This document shows positions 8,510 through 12,291 of a stretch of 12,291 bases of DNA, one piece after another. Position 1 is the first letter of the stretch. Every line of letters begins with the position of its first letter. Position numbers and translations under genes: made by a program. Source of the stretch: Bacteroidota bacterium (GTDB lineage: Bacteria; Bacteroidota; Bacteroidia; Bacteroidales; VadinHA17); the NCBI GenBank assembly GCA_023430725.1, contig JAEYZD010000032.1, positions 1 to 12,291 on the forward strand, read 5' to 3'. The notes beneath the pieces were generated by a model that saw only the letters and a list, made by a program, of their open reading frames with translations, did not search any database and was not told the DNA's origin.

Positions 8510-8526
8510 GTGTAGCGCCTACACTT
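8508..8526. repeat. Perfect palindrome AAGTGTAG-CGC-CTACACTT
   Basis: Two 8-bp arms that are exact reverse complements are separated by CGC, 30 nt upstream of the propeller gene start. As DNA it could be an operator for a dimeric regulator; as RNA it would be a tight 8-bp hairpin in the 5' leader. It is not followed by a T-run on the minus strand, so it is not a terminator for leftward transcription. The binding partner is unknown. Confidence 0.55.
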
Positions 8527-8747
8527 TATGAGTCAAAAAAAATACCGTTTGCTTCCTGTGTTAAATATATAACAGCGAACGGCCAAAAAAACATGCTCTT
8601 TGACAGAAATTAAAAAATTTAACAATTTTTATAGGGGCAGTTCTCCTCCGGCGAGACTAAATACATAGCTGTCAGCCGGTTATAAAAACCAGATACATTG
8701 AGGCAATCAGGGCTTCAAAGGTTGCCTTAAGGTTCACCGTTTTGTGG

Positions 8748-9596
8748 CTACTGAGCCGCCTCGCACACAGCCGCATATCTCCAGGCTTTCATGAAGAGCC
8801 GGAGAATAAATATCGATTGAGCCGCAATAAAGAACAGGAACACCTCCATTCCCCTGTCAGGCATTGCGGTGGCAGCAAACCAGAATGTCGCGGCGATGAA
8901 GAGTGCATTGAGTATAAATATGGCCAGCACGGTCAGGTATGAGAGCCAGAATCTCTCCTTCAAAGCCCGGAAACCGGAACCAATGGCTCTGAACACCTTT
9001 TTCGATCCGGTGGAGGCGATCCATCTCCGGGAAGCATCGGCGACGAAAAGCCAGACAGGCAGTCCCAGAACCCACAAACCGAAGAAGAGGTACATGAACT
9101 TCCCCGAAGGCATCTGAGCACCTGTAGCAGCCATGTTACCAATTCCCGGCAACCCGGTCATTACAAAGGTATAGGCTCCTACTATGAGCATCATCAGCAT
9201 GGCTATCTTCAGAAAAGGGATAAAGTTGCTTGCCGAGGCTCTCAGGAATTCTGAGACTCTCAGTCCGCCCCAGGCCAGTGTGAATCGTCTGAAGAGACCT
9301 CCGGCAAAGAATGTCATCAGGAAGAATCCTGCGGTGCCTGCCAGGAAACTGCCTGCGGAGAGCGATGCCATAAGGGCACCGAATGGTCTGCCAATGTCCC
9401 CGGCAAGCCCGATGTCAAATCCGTCGTTCAGCCGCTCGACAGCCATGCTGTTTCCGAAGATCATGTTGAAGGAGGCTCTGAGAGGAAAGGCCACAGCCAG
9501 TGCAAGCACAAGAGTTGTGATCCAGACAAGGAGTATCAGTTTATATGACGATGCCGCATTTACGGCCCCGTTTTTCAATGTTTTAAACAGGCTCAT
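8748..9596 (-). CDS. Six-helix integral membrane protein, function unknown
   Basis: A 282-residue protein I do not recognise. About six hydrophobic helices are visible at residues 19-38, 80-100, 126-147, 168-188, 217-241 and 250-269. A loop between helices 1 and 2 (about 40-75) is followed by a glycine-rich second helix (SAGSFLAGTAGFFLMTFFAGG). A basic, probably cytoplasmic, loop (189-214, SRRWIASTGSKKVFRAIGSGFRALKER) precedes helix 5. No catalytic motif, nucleotide-binding site or signal peptide is seen. The start at 9596 lies 10 nt after the stop of the M1-type peptidase gene, so the two are almost surely one operon. The peptidase ends in a hydrophobic tail, so a membrane-bound pair is conceivable. 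It could alternatively be a permease-like or membrane-organising protein; the sequence does not decide. Confidence 0.85.
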   Translation of the reverse strand: MSLFKTLKNGAVNAASSYKLILLVWITTLVLALAVAFPLRASFNMIFGNSMAVERLNDGFDIGLAGDIGRPFGALMASLSAGSFLAGTAGFFLMTFFAGGLFRRFTLAWGGLRVSEFLRASASNFIPFLKIAMLMMLIVGAYTFVMTGLPGIGNMAATGAQMPSGKFMYLFFGLWVLGLPVWLFVADASRRWIASTGSKKVFRAIGSGFRALKERFWLSYLTVLAIFILNALFIAATFWFAATAMPDRGMEVFLFFIAAQSIFILRLFMKAWRYAAVCEAAQ

Positions 9597-9606
9597 CCCG
9601 GTAATT

Positions 9607-11571
9607 TTAAAGAGTGAAAATTGAAATAATCATCTGCATGATAAGCACATACTTGTTCATTATGCGTCTCGAGGCCGTGAACTTCTGTTCCAGGGTGTAT
9701 GAGTTGTTGATACGGTTGACATCCATGTCAATCTTGTCATACGGGTCTATCTTCGCCCATACCACCTTCCCGGTTCCGGTATAGTCAAAATCCCGGTAGC
9801 CGTCCATGCCATCCCATGTCTCCAGCACCTCTTCACCATTGTCAAACCCGACAAGAACTTCAACCGGAAGCATGACCTCGCCCAGTCTCTCGATGCTTAC
9901 CCTTGAGAGGTACAGCGTGTCACTTGAACGGTCACTGCGGGTGTATGTCACTGAGTCACCGTCAACCACTCCCGAATAGCTGCGAATCTTGTTGCTTGTG
10001 ATGCCGGTAAGCCTGTAATCGCATATTCCGCTGCCGTACAGCACCTGGTCGAAGAACCAGTTCATATTCCCACCGAACCTGTCACCGTGCCGGCGCTTTA
10101 CAACATCGTTTACCACGGCAATAAAATCCTTTCCGGAGGGATGCCTGAAAGCCCATCGGCGGTAATACTCCCTGAAGACATTATCCATTGTCTCCGTTCC
10201 TATTATCCCCTCAAGTGTATGGAGCCAGGTGGCTGCCTTGCTGTATGACATTGTCGAATAGCTGTTGTGAGGATACATCCATGAAGGGAGGTCATTTGTG
10301 GCGATATTGTGTGCGGGGGCTGTGATGTAACTCAGCCGCCCCTGGTCTGCATCCGACATTTTAAGGAATGGCAGATTCAGAAGGCCGTAGCCGTCACCAT
10401 AATAGTGATCAACTATCCGCTGTTCCCAGTATGAATTGATTCCCTCGTCCACCCACGGCTCCTCGAACTCATTGCTGGCCAGTATTCCCATGAAATAGGC
10501 ATGGCCGAACTCATGAATTGTAACCATCTCGGCCATCTTCAGAAAAGTCGGAACTGCTCCGCCGCCCATGGAGGTGAAAAGGGTGGTATACTCCATCCCC
10601 CCTGCGCCTGCTCCCGACAGCGGCGGATCAACAAAAGTCAGGTGGGGCCATGGATACGGTCCTACCCTTTCATCAAGATACTCCAGTGCATTTATGACCG
10701 CCTCAAACTGATTGTCTGCCTTCCTTAGTGCTGCTCCGGTCGTAAGCAGTGTGATATCCACATTCTTCCACTTTCGCGTCAGCACCTTGTACTCCGGCCA
10801 GGCGGTCCATGCAAAGTCAACTATATCCTCAGCTCTCCAGACTACCTTTTTGAGTCCGTCGCCAAGACCGATCTCCTCAATGAACTTCCCACCCGATCCG
10901 GTCACGAACTCAGAGGGGAGGGTAACCGAGACATTGTATACTGAATGGTTCGAATAAAACTCCGAGTTGGGGTGAAACTGATGACAGTTCCATCCGTCTG
11001 TTTCACGCTGACGCATGCCGGCCGTCTCATAGACCCCGAATTTCGGGAACCACTGCGCCACGAAATGGTAGTCATCCTCATACCCGGTCCTGACAATCGG
11101 GGAAGGGAGCTTCGAGATGAACTCAATGTGAAGTCTCAGGGTGTCTCCGGGAGCCACCGCGCCCGGAAGACCAATTCTCAGGACAGTCCTGTCATTTGTG
11201 TTGCCGTCATCAGGTGCGACATACCTGAGGGAATCAATAAGATCATTGCCCGTTCCGTCAGTGACAGAACTTATCTTCACCCATCCCCAGCCGTTGTCAC
11301 CGGCTACCGACCATCGTCCCTGCGCTGCAAAGGTACTCTTGTTGCTGCTGAAGGCATTGAGGTACATGTGCATCATTGCCTCGCTCACCGGTGCGGAAGA
11401 GTTATTGACCCAGAATGCCGTCATCCGGCCGTTTACAGTGTGTTCCTCAGGATCCAGAACCGCGTCTATATCGTATCCGGTCAGCCTGGGACTCAGAGGT
11501 TTTTCAACCACAATCTGACCGCCTGCCGCGATGGGGAGCAGGCAGCACAAAACAATGCAAAGCTTTCTCAT
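9607..11571 (-). CDS. Exported M1-family zinc metallopeptidase (gluzincin)
   Basis: The start at 11571 gives a 654-residue protein beginning MRKLCIVLCCLLPIAAGGQ, a clear signal peptide. The frame is open further upstream to a TTG that overlaps the divergent regulator's start codon, but that extension would bury the signal peptide and was not chosen. The zinc site is intact: HEFGH at 353-357, then 18 residues, then Glu376 (HExxH-x18-E). SYSKAATW supplies the likely catalytic Tyr443. The M1 exopeptidase motif GAMEN is replaced by GGMEY (324-328), a departure from the classical form that may change amino-terminal recognition. The N-terminal part (about 20-230) looks like the usual M1 beta-domain. 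The last 20 residues (RRIMNKYVLIMQMIISIFTL) form a hydrophobic or amphipathic tail that could anchor the protein to a membrane. It likely trims peptides in the periplasm or envelope. It is co-transcribed with the membrane protein 10 nt downstream and diverges from a TetR-type regulator. Confidence 0.93.
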   Translation of the reverse strand: MRKLCIVLCCLLPIAAGGQIVVEKPLSPRLTGYDIDAVLDPEEHTVNGRMTAFWVNNSSAPVSEAMMHMYLNAFSSNKSTFAAQGRWSVAGDNGWGWVKISSVTDGTGNDLIDSLRYVAPDDGNTNDRTVLRIGLPGAVAPGDTLRLHIEFISKLPSPIVRTGYEDDYHFVAQWFPKFGVYETAGMRQRETDGWNCHQFHPNSEFYSNHSVYNVSVTLPSEFVTGSGGKFIEEIGLGDGLKKVVWRAEDIVDFAWTAWPEYKVLTRKWKNVDITLLTTGAALRKADNQFEAVINALEYLDERVGPYPWPHLTFVDPPLSGAGAGGMEYTTLFTSMGGGAVPTFLKMAEMVTIHEFGHAYFMGILASNEFEEPWVDEGINSYWEQRIVDHYYGDGYGLLNLPFLKMSDADQGRLSYITAPAHNIATNDLPSWMYPHNSYSTMSYSKAATWLHTLEGIIGTETMDNVFREYYRRWAFRHPSGKDFIAVVNDVVKRRHGDRFGGNMNWFFDQVLYGSGICDYRLTGITSNKIRSYSGVVDGDSVTYTRSDRSSDTLYLSRVSIERLGEVMLPVEVLVGFDNGEEVLETWDGMDGYRDFDYTGTGKVVWAKIDPYDKIDMDVNRINNSYTLEQKFTASRRIMNKYVLIMQMIISIFTL

Positions 11572-11580
11572 TACTGTCCG

Positions 11581-11593
11581 TTTATTGAATAAA
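11581..11593. promoter_or_regulatory. Perfect inverted repeat TTTATT-G-AATAAA, possible operator
   Basis: Two 6-bp exact arms around one base, 10 bp upstream of the peptidase start. A weak minus-strand -7-like element TAGTTTTA (11605-11598, one base off TAnnTTTG) lies just upstream, so this repeat would fall near the peptidase transcription start. That is a natural place for repression by the divergent TetR protein. Being AT-rich and short, it could also arise by chance. Confidence 0.35.
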
Positions 11594-11627
11594 CCCATAA
11601 AACTAAAGCTTAATTTCCATCCTTTGC

Positions 11628-11635
11628 TACCTTTG
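11628..11635 (+). promoter_or_regulatory. Bacteroidetes-type -7 promoter element TACCTTTG for the TetR-type gene
   Basis: An exact match to the TAnnTTTG consensus described for the primary sigma factor of Bacteroidetes. It lies 22 nt before the ATG at 11658, which would give a short 5' leader of about 15-18 nt. No clear TTTG -33 element is seen at the expected spacing, which is common in this phylum. The last bases overlap the left arm of the inverted repeat at 11633-11658. Confidence 0.6.
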
Positions 11636-11658
11636 CACATATTTCTTATTTTGTGCAA
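11633..11658. promoter_or_regulatory. Inverted repeat TTGCACA-N12-TGTGCAA, candidate TetR operator
   Basis: Exact 7-bp arms (11633-11639 and 11652-11658) are separated by 12 AT-rich bases, with arm centres 19 bp apart. The left arm overlaps the TACCTTTG promoter element and the right arm ends on the first base of the TetR-type start codon. Protein bound here would block both RNA polymerase and its early movement. The position, symmetry and divergent gene order are what is expected for autoregulation by the adjacent regulator, but binding is inferred. Confidence 0.5.
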
Positions 11659-12242
11659 TGGCGAAACGAGGCACTCGCGAGATGATAGTGGATGTAGCGG
11701 CGGGTCTGTTTGCCACCGCAGGGCTCAGGAGGACCACAATGGAGACGATAGCGGCGGCTGCAGGACGAGGCAGGCGGACGGTATACATGTATTTCAGCAA
11801 CAAGGCCGAGATATATGAGGCTGTTGTGGAGTCGGAGATCCGGGGGATTACGGTTCCTCTTTCAGGCCTGACAAGGTCTGATGATAAACTGAGCCTCATC
11901 CTTTCACGATACGGTGAGGAGCGAGCCAGGGGGCTGTGCCGGCTGCTGGAGAGGAACCCGCTGCTTCTGAAGGATTTCGCGCTGGGGCACAGCAGGGTTG
12001 AGAAGCTCAGGGATAAGCTGCACAGATCAGAGATGCAGTTGGTTGTGCCGTTGTTTGAGAGGCACTCTGCCGGATTGTCGGCACCAGGGAATTCCTCTCC
12101 TGAAGACTGGGCCTCCCTGTTTCTGAGCATGCTTCGCGGGACCGACAGGCTGCTGACAAAGACGGACGGCCTCAGTGAAGCCATCCGTCTCTCGTTAATG
12201 TCCGCGTGGATGATCAGCTCAGCGAGCGGTACTTCTTCATGA
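11658..12242 (+). CDS. TetR/AcrR-family transcriptional regulator
   Basis: A 194-residue protein of normal TetR length. The N-terminal DNA-binding domain (about 5-55) is typical: REMIVDVAAGLFATAGLRRTTMETIAAAAGRGRRTVYMYFSNKAEIYEAV, with the recognition helix around GRGRRTVYMYF (36-46). The C-terminal helical ligand-binding and dimerisation part (60-194) is unlike any specific subgroup I can name, so the inducer is unknown. The start at 11658 is the natural one; a Bacteroidetes -7 element lies 22 nt upstream. It is divergent from the M1-type peptidase-membrane protein operon and separated from it by 86 bp containing two inverted repeats, so it probably represses itself and possibly the operon. 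Its 3' end overlaps the end of a convergent gene by 29 bp. Confidence 0.93.
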   Translation: MAKRGTREMIVDVAAGLFATAGLRRTTMETIAAAAGRGRRTVYMYFSNKAEIYEAVVESEIRGITVPLSGLTRSDDKLSLILSRYGEERARGLCRLLERNPLLLKDFALGHSRVEKLRDKLHRSEMQLVVPLFERHSAGLSAPGNSSPEDWASLFLSMLRGTDRLLTKTDGLSEAIRLSLMSAWMISSASGTSS

Positions 12243-12291
12243 TATCCCCTGAATTCATCATGAAATCAATATACTGCGCACGGGTATAGGC
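12214..12291 (-). CDS. C-terminal end of an unidentified minus-strand gene (partial)
   Basis: On the minus strand the right edge reads as 25 open codons, AYTRAQYIDFMMNSGDIMKKY then RSLS, and a TGA stop at 12216-12214. The composition (charged, helix-like, ending in a short basic tail) looks like a genuine protein C-terminus, but it is too short to assign a family. It converges on and overlaps the TetR-type gene by 29 bp. The chance that such a short frame is open by accident is not small, so the call is tentative. Confidence 0.5.
   Translation of the reverse strand, partial: AYTRAQYIDFMMNSGDIMKKYRSLS

Larger units (their letters stand above)
8479..8747. other. 269-bp AT-rich intergenic region between the two leftward units
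   Basis: No credible gene is seen; the only minus-strand ORFs are very short peptides. On the minus strand, AGGCAA/TTGCCT (arms 8701-8706 and 8722-8727) could form a hairpin 20 nt after the membrane-protein stop. It lacks an adjacent T-run, so it is at best a weak terminator. An imperfect CCGGC/GCCGG hairpin spans 8648-8679. A TATATTTA sequence (8558-8565) is one base off the Bacteroidetes -7 element, with TTTG 14 bases upstream rather than the usual spacing of about 19, so the promoter of the propeller gene is not fixed. The part nearest the gene holds the palindrome at 8508-8526 and leader element copy 2. Confidence 0.5.

Noticed and set aside
8701..8727. AGGCAA/TTGCCT hairpin as terminator of the peptidase-membrane protein operon
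   Set aside because: The position is right, but no T-run follows the stem on the minus strand; the first run of T's is about 17 nt away.
8479..8747. Short peptides on the minus strand in the intergenic region (MYLV... frames)
   Set aside because: At most about 14 codons, with no ribosome-binding or conservation evidence; likely chance frames in AT-rich sequence.
10945..11592. Long plus-strand open frame (215 codons) opposite the peptidase
   Set aside because: It lies wholly antisense to the strongly supported M1-type gene, has no recognisable domain, and is best explained by codon bias of the real frame.
11572..11658. Longer peptidase start at a TTG (11658), adding 29 residues
   Set aside because: It would place MHKIRNMCKG in front of a clear signal peptide and would start inside the candidate operator and the divergent start codon. 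The ATG at 11571 fits export far better.
11627..12184. Minus-strand open frame (185 codons) opposite the TetR-type gene
   Set aside because: Ser/Arg/Leu-rich mirror translation without domain features; the plus-strand frame is an unmistakable TetR protein.

Overview
The window looks like a chromosomal piece of a Bacteroidota (Bacteroidetes) genome, probably an environmental or anaerobic member of the Bacteroidales type. The evidence is a tandem SusC/RagA-SusD/RagB outer-membrane pair, leaders without Shine-Dalgarno sequences, and a TACCTTTG promoter element of the Bacteroidetes TAnnTTTG type. Base composition and codon use look even across the window. I see no mobile element, tRNA, rRNA or CRISPR array.

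Region 1 (1-8478, all minus strand, so read from right to left) is a PUL-like uptake locus. In order of transcription it holds an exported 785-residue Asp-box (BNR) beta-propeller protein of the VPS10/sortilin-like 'glycosyl hydrolase' group (8478-6121), a SusC-like TonB-dependent transporter (6006-2941), its SusD-like lipoprotein partner one base downstream (2939-1455), a strong intrinsic terminator hairpin (1436-1396), and a second, diverged Asp-box protein (1376 to beyond the left edge). There is no recognisable carbohydrate-active enzyme, sulfatase, sensor or anti-sigma gene inside the window. The transported substrate is therefore unknown, and the two propeller proteins are the obvious accessory partners. 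The propeller gene at 8478 and the susC-like gene share a 21-nt leader element (18 of 21 bases identical) just upstream of their start codons.

Region 2 (8479-8747) is a 269-bp AT-rich intergenic stretch. It holds several inverted repeats, including a perfect palindrome with 8-bp arms at 8508-8526.

Region 3 (8748-12242) is a divergent unit. An exported M1-type zinc metallopeptidase (11571-9607) and a six-helix membrane protein 10 nt downstream (9596-8748) run leftward. A TetR-family regulator (11658-12242) runs rightward. The 86-bp gap between the divergent starts carries a good Bacteroidetes -7 element and two inverted repeats that are plausible TetR operators, so the regulator may control itself and the peptidase operon. 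At the right edge the last 25 codons of a further minus-strand gene overlap the 3' end of the TetR gene by 29 bp.
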